Assembly: GCA_002305315.1 (NCBI GenBank)
Contig: DBQQ01000024.1
Span: forward strand, 1-13,075
Direction: 5' to 3'
DNA length: 13,075 nt
Origin: Clostridiales bacterium UBA1390
GTDB taxonomy: Bacteria; Bacillota; Clostridia; Lachnospirales; Bianqueaceae
Positions 6,889 through 13,075 of the stretch are shown piece by piece. The stretch's first letter is position 1; the number at the start of each line of letters is the position of its first letter. The notes beneath the pieces were generated by a model, which saw only the letters and a list, made by a program, of their open reading frames with translations, was not told the DNA's origin and ran no database searches. The position numbers and the translations under genes were made by a program.

Positions 6889-7518
6889 GAATTAGGAGAC
6901 TACGTATAAGTTGATTCTTTTTAGAACTGAATTATACGCAGTTTTGTGAAGAGTTATTGCAGAATTAGGAGACTACGTATAAATCGGTTCTTTTTAGAAG
7001 TAATTTATGAGCGAATCTGCGAAAAGGCGATTCAGAATTTCGCTTTTGCGTATAAAATAGAAGGCATCTCCGTCCCGGTGGAGTGTGAAATGGAAGAATC
7101 TTACAGTTTTATACGCAATTCAGCGAAAAGATTCTACAGAATCTCCTCTTTGCGTATAACTGCAGGGGCATCTCCGTCCCTGCGAAGTGCGAAATGGAAG
7201 AATCTTACAGATTTATACGCACTCAGCGAAAAGATTCTACAGAATCTCGTTTTTGCGTATAAGATAGAAGGCGTCTCCGTCCCTGCGAAGTGTGAAATGG
7301 AAATATCTTACAGATTTATACGCAACTTGAGGATTTGTGAGTCTACAATCTCGCATCTGCGTACAAATTAGTTCGCCATAAAAACTATTTATACGCAGCT
7401 CAGCGAAAAGGCACAGCAGAATCTTGCAGTTGCGTATAATTGCAGGGGCATTCGCAGTCCTCCTCATTTTCCCATCTGCGTACGAAATAGAAGTTTTGTA
7501 CGCAGAACACCTCATTTT
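6889..7518. repeat. Modular array of alternating GCGTATAA / TTATACGC arms
   Basis: Right-pointing arms (GCGTATAA or close) start at 6902, 6975, 7048, 7152, 7255, 7359, 7432 and 7478. Facing arms (TTATACGC or close) start at 6932, 7005, 7109, 7213, 7316, 7389 and 7496. The spacer within a pair is 22 bp (three pairs), 53 bp (three pairs) or 10 bp (last pair). The linker to the next pair is 34-35 bp in all six cases. Units are therefore 73 or 103-104 bp. Linkers hold their own hairpin, such as AGATTC-TACA-GAATCT (about 7129-7144). The 53-bp spacers hold others, such as GCAGGG...CCCTGC after 7161. A 12-bp perfect pair is TTGCGTATAAAA (7046-7057) with TTTTATACGCAA (7107-7118). An open frame runs through part of the array but encodes the repeat itself and is not counted as a gene. 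Confidence 0.93.
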
Positions 7519-7531
7519 CAGACACGACAAG

Positions 7532-7566
7532 AAGGCGTCCAACAAATATGGCGCCTTTTAATTTTT
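7532..7566 (+). terminator. Rho-independent terminator after the second repeat array
   Basis: AAGGCG (7532-7537) pairs with CGCCTT (7552-7557), extended inward by CCA/TGG across a one-base bulge, around a 7-nt loop. The run TTTTAATTTTT follows. This is a strong + strand intrinsic terminator. No gene lies between uppP (ending 6869) and this site, so it ends either the uppP transcript with its roughly 660-nt repeat tail or an RNA made from the array. Confidence 0.85.
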
Positions 7567-7745
7567 CTGGATGGATTTTCTGGGTAAGAGAAGTCGGGGA
7601 TAGCATGGAATCCAAGTGGAGTGTGATAGAACGAAGAAATGATATGCACAATATAGGGATGGAATATGTGGGGATGGATATTGAAAAAAGAAGGGCTCGC
7701 TGCAGGGGTTCTATTCTGCAACGGCTCCTTTGTAATTTGTGGAGA

Positions 7746-7774
7746 TTGACAGACAAAAGGAGACATGATAGAAT
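7746..7774 (+). promoter_or_regulatory. Promoter of the intact ABC exporter gene
   Basis: TTGACA (7746-7751), a 17-bp spacer and TAGAAT (7769-7774), with TG at 7766-7767 as an extended -10, make one of the strongest promoters in the window. Transcription would start near 7781, giving a leader of only about 25 nt with AGGAGG at 7791-7796. The 180 bp between the preceding terminator and this promoter show nothing recognisable. Confidence 0.85.
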
Positions 7775-7804
7775 CATTTTCAGAGACGAGAGGAGGGAGA
7801 AACG

Positions 7805-9487
7805 ATGAGGCGTTTCATCGTGCAATGTAAAAAAGAGGTGGCATTTTTCCTGATAGCGAATGTACTTTGGGCGGCCATAGGAATTTCATTAGCATTCATT
7901 TTGCAGTATGTCACGGATACGGCTATGACCGGGGCCATGCAAAGGGTACCGTTGATTATTGCGATGATACTGGTGTATCTGGCGGCAGATACAATGTTCG
8001 AGTTTTTTTCCAGTTATACATCGGCAGTATTGAATACCAAAGTATCTCTGCTCTTTCGAAATGCACTGGTACGAAGGATTCAAAAGAGCAGTGTAGAAGA
8101 GAAGGAAAAGCGGGGAGACGCCGATTATCTGTCCTTACTCAATAATAATGTGTCAGAGGTGGAAAGTGAATACGTGTATGGGGTACAGATTATTTTCTTT
8201 CAAATCATTTCTTTGCTGTTTGCGCTGATTGCAACAACTTATATACAGCCTCTGTTGACTCTGATTTTTATAGTTTTGGCTATGGTTCCTCTGCTAGTGC
8301 CTCAATTGCTGAAAAAGAAATTAGAGACCGTCAATCGGGATGCCTTGGCGTCCAAGTCTCGATATTTAAATGTACTGAACGAACTTTTAGAGGGCTTTCA
8401 GGCATTGAAAGTATTTGGACGGGAGAGAAATTACGCGGCCTATCACGAGGCGCAAAATGAAGACTTCATGAAGAAGACGCAGTACAATTACAAGTGGAGG
8501 AGATGGTCCATGTCTCTTTCTTATGGAATGGGAAATATGGTGATTCTAGGAACATGGGGGATTGGACTTATCTTCACTTTATCAGGTTCTATTTCATTTT
8601 CTCAATTGATTGCGCTGACAACACTGATGAATATGGTCGCCGGGCCTTTTCAGATTATTAGTGAGCGGTATTCGGATATTCTCGCGGGCAAGGCAATTGC
8701 GGAAGATTTGCTGCATTACATAGACGAGAGGCAGGATGACGATATACAGTATAAATCCTTGGTGCCTCATGTGGACCAGATACAGCTGCAGCATATATCT
8801 GTGATTCGAGATGAACATTGTATTCTCAAGGATATCAACGTGAGGATTCAGCAAAATCAGAATGTGGGAATTATCGGAAATAGCGGGAGCGGAAAAAGCA
8901 CATTGCTGAAAACAATTGCGGGCATCCTATCGGTACAGGAGGGAGAGATAACGGTCAACGGGAAGATAGTTTCCAACGAGGCAGAGCTGATACACCCCGA
9001 TTCCATATTGATTGCGCAGGATACGACGATTTTTTCGGCGACAATAGGTGAGAATATCTCCATGTTCAAGCCATGTCGCGCGGAACGTATTCGGCAGGCC
9101 ATAGAGAAAGCGGGATTGACAACCTGGTTTCGGCGTAATGGAGAAGACGTGAATCAAGAGATCGAGAAAAGCAAGGCCAATCTTTCCGGTGGAGAAATGC
9201 GGCGAATGGATTTTGCGCGAACGATTCTTCAGGAAAAATCGCAGATTTTGCTTTTTGACGAGCCCACAGCGGGGTTGGATGCCTATAACGCACAGAATAT
9301 TATGGAACAAATCTGCAACATGAAACAGGGAATGCGGATTGTTGCGACACATAATCTAGCAGAAGAAAATATGCGCAGATTTGACTGGATTTATATGATG
9401 GAACAGGGAGAAATCATTCTCGAAGGCAAGCCAGAAGTGATTCTGCAGGCACCAGCATATCAGAAACTGAAGCAGGGAAAACAATAG
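7805..9487 (+). CDS. ABC exporter half-transporter (fused TMD and ATPase)
   Basis: A 560-residue protein with an N-terminal six-helix exporter domain (hydrophobic segments near 11-36, 48-68, 127-146, 149-168, 240-260, 264-282) and a complete ATPase domain: Walker A GNSGSGKST (358-366), Q-loop Q405, signature LSGGE (460-464), Walker B ILLFDEP (481-487), D-loop GLD, switch H516 in ATHN. It should dimerise in the membrane and export a substrate using ATP. The family includes lipid, drug and peptide exporters, and nothing here fixes the substrate. No peptidase domain is present at the N-terminus and no precursor peptide gene is seen nearby. AGGAGG (7791-7796) lies 8 nt before ATG 7805. It appears monocistronic or at the head of a transcript reaching the enolase-family gene, since no terminator follows. 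The partner may be itself (homodimer), as the other ABC gene in the window is broken. Confidence 0.93.
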   Translation: MRRFIVQCKKEVAFFLIANVLWAAIGISLAFILQYVTDTAMTGAMQRVPLIIAMILVYLAADTMFEFFSSYTSAVLNTKVSLLFRNALVRRIQKSSVEEKEKRGDADYLSLLNNNVSEVESEYVYGVQIIFFQIISLLFALIATTYIQPLLTLIFIVLAMVPLLVPQLLKKKLETVNRDALASKSRYLNVLNELLEGFQALKVFGRERNYAAYHEAQNEDFMKKTQYNYKWRRWSMSLSYGMGNMVILGTWGIGLIFTLSGSISFSQLIALTTLMNMVAGPFQIISERYSDILAGKAIAEDLLHYIDERQDDDIQYKSLVPHVDQIQLQHISVIRDEHCILKDINVRIQQNQNVGIIGNSGSGKSTLLKTIAGILSVQEGEITVNGKIVSNEAELIHPDSILIAQDTTIFSATIGENISMFKPCRAERIRQAIEKAGLTTWFRRNGEDVNQEIEKSKANLSGGEMRRMDFARTILQEKSQILLFDEPTAGLDAYNAQNIMEQICNMKQGMRIVATHNLAEENMRRFDWIYMMEQGEIILEGKPEVILQAPAYQKLKQGKQ

Positions 9488-9490
9488 AAC

Positions 9491-9530
9491 GACTTACGTA
9501 TAAGATAAAATTGTGCTATTCTTATGAAAC
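9491..9530 (+). repeat. Decayed solo copy of the GCGTATAA repeat
   Basis: GACTTACGTATAAG (9491-9504) matches GACTACGTATAAG at 6898-6910 of the second array apart from one extra T. A facing TTATGA-like arm near 9516-9522 recalls the 22-bp-spacer units. It lies immediately after the ABC exporter stop codon, so the exporter gene is bracketed by this repeat family. With only one short match, chance is possible. Confidence 0.5.
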
Positions 9531-9641
9531 AGGGTTCAGAGAGAAAGTAGGTTCACTGGCAATATGACACAGCTGGTGTAATTGGCGATGTGATGATCTC
9601 TGGAAACCATATATAAATCAAAAGAAAAGGGTGGGTCACAG

Positions 9642-10826
9642 ATGTTTAGATTGAATCAAGATTTCAAACCATGGATTCCTGTGAAGGCGGATCAGCTGCA
9701 GGAGATTATGGATCAACCAGTTATCCAGACGGCACTTTTACAAGAGGCTGTTATTATAGAATCCTATACGCTGGTAAAACGGGATAAAGACTGGTTTTTA
9801 ATTGTTCGAGGAATGCAGGGAGAAGAAGGAATTGCTCCATGCTCTTCTCGGGCAGAATATCTATATCTTCTTCTGGAACGTTTTTTGCGCATCACGTTGG
9901 GACAGGATGCCAGAAATTTGGAAATGATCCTCCATCAGATTTATGTGACGGATATCAACTACAAGATCCAGGGATTGGCATACTGGTGCTGTATCTCCTG
10001 GATTGAGGCGGCGGTTCTGGATATGCTGGCACGGCGAGCAGGCGTATGTGTGACAGAACTCTTAGGGGGGCGTGTTAGAGACGAGCTGGAGATGTATGTA
10101 GCCAGCGGAAATCGTCACACCACACCGGAAGAAGAAGTAGAGATTCTGCAGGCAGGTGTGGATCGTACTGGCGTAGAGGCGATTAAATTCAAACTGGGCG
10201 GCCGCATGAGCCGAAATGCTGACTCGCTGGAAGGAAGGACAGAAGGTCTCTTGCATTTGGCCCGTAGGCATTTTGGAGATGATTTTATTATCCATGTAGA
10301 TGGAAATGGTTCTTTCGACGCGGCCAAAGGGATTGAGATTGGTCGAATTGCGGAAAGTGAAAATGTGTATTTTTACGAGGAGCCTTGTCCGTTTGACGAC
10401 TTGTGGAGTACAAAAGAGGTAGCAGATGCATTGGATGTGCCCTTAGCATTTGGCGAGCAGGAGACGAGCCTGCGTCGATTTGCGTGGATTGTGGAGAACA
10501 ACGCGGCACAGGTTCTCCAGCCGGATCTGCAGTATACAGGCGGATTTATCCAGTGCATTAAAGTGGCACGTATGGCCGCGGCGGCTGGAATGCCCGTCAC
10601 ACCGCATGTGTCTGGTGGTTTTTCCTCATATAATGCATTGATTTTTGGCGCGGTGGTTCCCAACATTGGACATTATCATGAATATAAAGGATACGGCTTG
10701 CTGGAGAAGGAAGGGTATCTAAAGATTCAGAATGGCAAGGTGGCGATTCCTGATGGCGTGGGATTGGGAATTGATTTTTCACATTGGACAAAGGAAGGCT
10801 GTCAAGTGGTATTACAGGTGAAATAG
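9642..10826 (+). CDS. Enolase-superfamily enzyme, mandelate racemase-type (acid-sugar dehydratase or racemase)
   Basis: This 394-residue protein has the mandelate racemase fold motifs. Metal ligands are D220 (HVDGNG), E246 (YEEP) and E272 (FGEQE); bases are K182/K184 (IKFKLGG) on one side and D295 (QPDLQ) with H322 (TPHVSGG) on the other. The spacings from D220 to E246, E272, D295 and H322 are the same as from D195 to E221, E247, D270 and H297 of mandelate racemase, so the active site looks intact. The family takes a proton next to a carboxylate; many members dehydrate acid sugars such as galactarate, gluconate or rhamnonate. Sequence alone does not choose. The start at ATG 9642 has a modest ribosome binding site (AAGGGTGGG, 9627-9635). 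No convincing promoter was found in the 154-bp gap, so it may share the exporter transcript. A DUF6506-type gene follows. Confidence 0.9.
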   Translation: MFRLNQDFKPWIPVKADQLQEIMDQPVIQTALLQEAVIIESYTLVKRDKDWFLIVRGMQGEEGIAPCSSRAEYLYLLLERFLRITLGQDARNLEMILHQIYVTDINYKIQGLAYWCCISWIEAAVLDMLARRAGVCVTELLGGRVRDELEMYVASGNRHTTPEEEVEILQAGVDRTGVEAIKFKLGGRMSRNADSLEGRTEGLLHLARRHFGDDFIIHVDGNGSFDAAKGIEIGRIAESENVYFYEEPCPFDDLWSTKEVADALDVPLAFGEQETSLRRFAWIVENNAAQVLQPDLQYTGGFIQCIKVARMAAAAGMPVTPHVSGGFSSYNALIFGAVVPNIGHYHEYKGYGLLEKEGYLKIQNGKVAIPDGVGLGIDFSHWTKEGCQVVLQVK

Positions 10827-10835
10827 AGGATGTTG

Positions 10836-10870
10836 AAGTGGATTCGCTTTTACAAAGTAGAATCCACTTT
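10836..10870 (+). promoter_or_regulatory. Long hairpin between the enolase-family and DUF6506 genes
   Basis: AAGTGGATTC (10836-10845) and GAATCCACTT (10860-10869) form a perfect 10-bp stem, with an inner CTTT/AAAG pairing. The right arm ends in TTT but then GATAT, so it is not a strong terminator. It probably acts as an RNA processing, stability or partial termination element within an operon, since the next gene starts 23 bp later and has no visible promoter. Confidence 0.55.
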
Positions 10871-10892
10871 GATATAGAAAGGAATCATAATC

Positions 10893-11180
10893 ATGCAATT
10901 TGCTTTTTTAATCATGGGAAATTTTGACGTTATAATGGATCGTGCATGTATCCACGATGGAATGGCGCAAATCATCGGCGTATCCAGTTTATCGGAAGCC
11001 TGTGACGTAGCGAAACATTTATATGAAGAAGGAATCGGCTGCATTGAATTGTGTGGTGCGTTCGGAGAGCAGGGGGCAAAAGCGGTGATGGAAGCGACGA
11101 ACCATGCGATTCCAATCGGGTATGTCACCCATTTGTCGGAACAGGATGAATTATATCGGGTGACATTTCAAAAAGGTTGA
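10893..11180 (+). CDS. Small conserved protein, DUF6506-type, function unknown
   Basis: The 95-residue protein starts MQFAFLIMGNFD and contains IHDGMAQIIGV (21-31), IGCIELCGAFGEQG (48-61) and PIGYVTHLSEQDEL (74-87). From memory this pattern is typical of the DUF6506 family of roughly 100-residue proteins, whose function is not established; the family name is recalled, not searched. No signal peptide or membrane segment is seen, so it should be cytosolic. AAAGGA (10878-10883) lies 9 nt before ATG 10893. It follows the enolase-family gene by 66 bp across a hairpin and precedes a separately promoted symporter, which hints at a part in the same acid-sugar metabolism. The conserved cysteine and glycine-rich GAFGEQG stretch could form a ligand site, but this is a guess. 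Confidence 0.8.
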   Translation: MQFAFLIMGNFDVIMDRACIHDGMAQIIGVSSLSEACDVAKHLYEEGIGCIELCGAFGEQGAKAVMEATNHAIPIGYVTHLSEQDELYRVTFQKG

Positions 11181-11256
11181 AATCATTTTTTGAAAATGAT
11201 AGACAGCAGAAAATATTTCCTGGAATGCGCGAATTAAAATCTTAAAACAAAAAAAC

Positions 11257-11285
11257 TTGCGAATTGTTTCCGGCTATGGTAAAAT
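11257..11285 (+). promoter_or_regulatory. Promoter of the symporter gene
   Basis: TTGCGA (11257-11262), a 17-bp spacer and TAAAAT (11280-11285), preceded by TGG as an extended -10, give a convincing promoter about 60 bp before the start at 11344. The upstream stretch contains an AT-rich hairpin (ATCATTTT / AAAATGAT, 11182-11200) after the DUF6506 gene, without a clear T-tail. Around 11291-11324 GGTTT and AAACC form a weak inverted repeat that might be an operator. Confidence 0.7.
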
Positions 11286-11343
11286 ATTATCGGTTTGGCA
11301 CGAATGTATCGAATCGAAACCATGGCAAAGGAAGTGAGGAAGG

Positions 11344-12840
11344 ATGAGCAAGGAAGTTACAATCTGGGTTGTCATTGGCGTCTACGCGATTCTCATGTTG
11401 GGGATTGGTGTGTGGTATTCGCGTAAAGGGGCCGATATGTCTGGATTTACGGTGGGCGGCAGGAATGCGGGGGCATGGATTTCCGCATTGTCTTATGGAA
11501 CGGCATATTTTTCTGCTGTGATGTTCATTGGATATTCAGGAGGCTCTGGATGGAATTATGGTTTATGGAGTACGTTGGTTGGGTTGGGAAATGCAATCTT
11601 TGGAACGTTGCTTGCCTGGCTGGTGCTGGCGAATCGTACGCGGGCACTGACGCGCCGCCATGATATCAAATCCATGCCGCAGATGTTTGAACGCCGCTTT
11701 CACAGTGCGGGTATGCGTCTGTTTTCCTGTGTAGTCATCTTCCTGTTTCTCATTCCTTATTCCGCTTCTGTATATAAGGGGTTGACCAGTGTTTGTTCTG
11801 TTATTTTGGGAATCGACGAGCAAGTTTGTATGATTATTATCGCGATTGCGTCTGCTTTAGTCCTGGTCCTGGGAGGATACATGGCCACGCTGAAGGCGGA
11901 TTTTGTCCAGGGGCTGATCATGATGGTAGGAGTAGCCGCATTGATTGTTCTGGTAGTGCAATCCCAGCAGGTAGGAGGTCTGGGTGAAGGGATTGCACGG
12001 ATGGCAGAATACATGCGTACGCATGAGATGGCCCCCTTATCTGGGAGTGCGACGATGGCCCTCGTCTCCACGATCCTGATGACGAGTTTCGGGACCTGGG
12101 GACTCCCGCAGATGATACACAAATATTACGGAATTCGAGACAAGCGGGAAGTAAAACGAGGTGTCATCATTTCCACCTTTTTCTCGCTACTGGTTGCTGG
12201 AGGCGGATATTTTATCGGTTCCTTTTCGCACCTGTTTTTTGGAGAAACACTGCCAGATGGAGGTACGGATTATGTGGTTCCTCTCATGTTAGATTCCGCA
12301 GGACTCCCGAACCTGCTGATTGGCGTGATTCTCGTGTTGCTCATTTCAGCCTCGGTATCTACCCTTTCCAGCATTACGCTTACAGCCTGTTCGACAGTCT
12401 CGATGGATCTGGTGAAGACCAACATTGCTAAGAAGATAGAAGATAAGAGTCTGGCGGCGCTGACTCGGATATTCTGTCTGGTGTTTGTGGTCTTGAGTTT
12501 TCTGATTGCCAATTATCCGACGCCGATTTTGGAGATGATGTCTTATTCCTGGGGGATTATTTCCGGTGCGTTTCTGGCGCCCTATCTTCTGATCTTATAT
12601 TGGAAAGGGCTCAATAGAGCGGGGGCCTGGGCGGGTATGATTGGCGGCTTTCTGACGGCGTTTTTGCCCGCAGCTTTATCTGGGTTTACCACATCCAATG
12701 GTCCGTTATACGCATGCCTGGCAATGGCGGTTTCGTTTCTACTGTGTTTCGTGGTGAGCCATATAGCGCGAAAATGTGGATGGACTTCGGGTCAGAATGA
12801 TGATAGTTTTTATCAACTGAAAGTGGAAGAAAATGAATGA
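11344..12840 (+). CDS. Sodium:solute symporter (SSS family)
   Basis: A 498-residue membrane protein of the SSS family, which couples inward sodium flow to uptake of sugars, acid sugars, amino acids or vitamins. About 13 hydrophobic helices are visible. The N-terminus resembles family members: GVWYSRKGADMSGFTVGGRN (22-41) and an unwound first-repeat stretch SALSYGTAYFSAVMFIGYSG (47-66). Length is normal. Residues 333-355 (a serine/threonine-rich SASVSTLSSITLTACSTVSMD run) match the conserved helix region that binds Na+ in this fold. AAAGGA (11328-11333) and GAGGAAGG just upstream can serve ATG 11344. It has its own promoter but sits next to an acid-sugar type enolase enzyme and the DUF6506-type gene, so an acid sugar is a plausible, unproven substrate. 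Confidence 0.92.
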   Translation: MSKEVTIWVVIGVYAILMLGIGVWYSRKGADMSGFTVGGRNAGAWISALSYGTAYFSAVMFIGYSGGSGWNYGLWSTLVGLGNAIFGTLLAWLVLANRTRALTRRHDIKSMPQMFERRFHSAGMRLFSCVVIFLFLIPYSASVYKGLTSVCSVILGIDEQVCMIIIAIASALVLVLGGYMATLKADFVQGLIMMVGVAALIVLVVQSQQVGGLGEGIARMAEYMRTHEMAPLSGSATMALVSTILMTSFGTWGLPQMIHKYYGIRDKREVKRGVIISTFFSLLVAGGGYFIGSFSHLFFGETLPDGGTDYVVPLMLDSAGLPNLLIGVILVLLISASVSTLSSITLTACSTVSMDLVKTNIAKKIEDKSLAALTRIFCLVFVVLSFLIANYPTPILEMMSYSWGIISGAFLAPYLLILYWKGLNRAGAWAGMIGGFLTAFLPAALSGFTTSNGPLYACLAMAVSFLLCFVVSHIARKCGWTSGQNDDSFYQLKVEENE

Positions 12841-12885
12841 TGAGAGAATGCATCACCGAAAGCTACTTGTGTATATGGCATAGCA

Positions 12886-12931
12886 GGCGCGGCTTGACAG
12901 TTTCCTATAGTTGTAGGGGCTGAGCCGCGCC
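12886..12931 (+). terminator. Strong GC stem after the symporter gene
   Basis: GGCGCGGCT (12886-12894) and AGCCGCGCC (12923-12931) form a perfect 9-bp GC-rich stem around 28 nt that hold an inner stem CCTA-TAGTTG-TAGG (12904-12917). No T-run follows (CTGAGTTTATCG), so it is not a classic intrinsic terminator. It probably protects or ends the symporter mRNA. Confidence 0.55.
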
Positions 12932-12939
12932 CTGAGTTT

Positions 12940-13041
12940 ATCGTCAAATGACATCAAACTTTGACGGAAGTCTTGGTGTGGCGTATTGAGGAATGGGAAA
13001 GCTTTCTATGGTATTTTATGGGAAAAATCATCTTTGACGAT
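12940..13041. repeat. Three copies of a TTTGACG motif in inverted arrangement
   Basis: ATCGTCAAA (12940-12948) faces TTTGACGG at 12960-12967, forming a 7-bp inverted repeat with an 11-bp loop, and also TTTGACGAT at 13033-13041, forming a perfect 9-bp pair at a distance. This could be a set of binding sites for a regulator of a gene right of the window, or alternative RNA stems. A possible extended -10 (TGG-TATTTT, 13009-13017) lies between the copies. Confidence 0.45.
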
Positions 13042-13050
13042 TGTGCGTAC

Positions 13051-13068
13051 GGGGGCTGTTGCAAAATA
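13051..13068. mobile_element. Possible terminal inverted repeat of an insertion sequence at the window edge
   Basis: GGGGGCTGTTGCAAAATA resembles the CTGTTGCAAA-type ends of several insertion sequences, such as IS6-family ends (CTGTTGCAAA in IS26). The window stops seven bases later, so no transposase or second end can be seen. The flanks GCGTA (13045-13049) and TACGC (13071-13075) also resemble arms of the second repeat array, an alternative explanation. Confidence 0.3.
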
Positions 13069-13075
13069 CCTACGC

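Noticed and set aside
6946..7371. 141-residue open frame through the second array
   Set aside because: It translates the repeat units themselves and switches frame between units; no ribosome binding site was seen and the inverted arms explain the conservation better.
6889..7566. Type III toxin-antitoxin locus (repeat RNA, terminator, toxin gene)
   Set aside because: Repeats followed by a terminator fit superficially, but units of 73-104 bp are too long and the next gene, 240 bp on, is an ABC exporter, not a ToxN-like nuclease.
7548..7808. 86-residue frame before the ABC exporter
   Set aside because: It starts inside the terminator hairpin, has no ribosome binding site and runs across the exporter's promoter.
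7805..9487. Bacteriocin export system with peptidase domain
   Set aside because: The exporter has no N-terminal C39 peptidase domain and no precursor peptide or modification gene was found next to it.

Overview
The window looks like a chromosomal segment of a gut-type member of the Bacillota, probably a Lachnospiraceae-like Clostridia. This is inferred from moderate GC, strong AGGAGG ribosome binding sites, TTGACA/TATAAT-type promoters, all genes on one strand, and the gene repertoire (cytosolic plant-polysaccharide hydrolases, Na+/solute symporter, TMD-NBD exporters). No rRNA, tRNA, integrase or transposase gene was seen, so the genus cannot be fixed.

Layout, left to right. Positions 1-50 hold the terminator of a gene lying outside the window. 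Positions 106-720 are a tandem array of 74/75-bp units, each with a 29-bp near-palindrome. A clear promoter (785-813) then drives an ABC-exporter gene (927-1733) that has lost its middle, including Walker A and the signature motif, by an in-frame deletion. Next comes a likely operon: a GH28 (polygalacturonase-type) enzyme, a GH35 (beta-galactosidase-type) enzyme and a Nudix hydrolase (1919-5770). None has a signal peptide, which suggests final breakdown of imported pectin-derived oligosaccharides. A separate transcription unit carries uppP (5976-6869), for undecaprenyl-diphosphate phosphatase. It has a promoter flanked by a 16/17-bp direct repeat.

Positions 6889-7518 hold a second, unrelated repeat array. 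Arms GCGTATAA and TTATACGC alternate with strikingly fixed spacings (22 or 53 bp inside a unit, 34-35 bp between units). It ends at a strong terminator (7532-7566). A consensus promoter (7746-7774) then serves an intact TMD-NBD exporter (7805-9487). A decayed solo copy of the second repeat lies just after it.

The right part carries an enolase-superfamily acid-sugar dehydratase or racemase (9642-10826), a small conserved DUF6506-type protein (10893-11180), and, under its own extended -10 promoter, a sodium:solute symporter (11344-12840). Together these suggest uptake and conversion of a carboxylic acid sugar, which fits the pectin theme at the left, though the substrate is unknown. The last 235 bases contain inverted repeats and a possible insertion-sequence end at the edge.

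The least explained content is the two structured repeat arrays, each lying upstream of an ABC-exporter gene. No complete known defence system, CRISPR array, retron or phage was found. Stretches longer than 300 bases without a gene are 1-926 (terminator, first array, promoter) and 6870-7804 (second array, terminator, about 180 bases with nothing recognisable, then a promoter).
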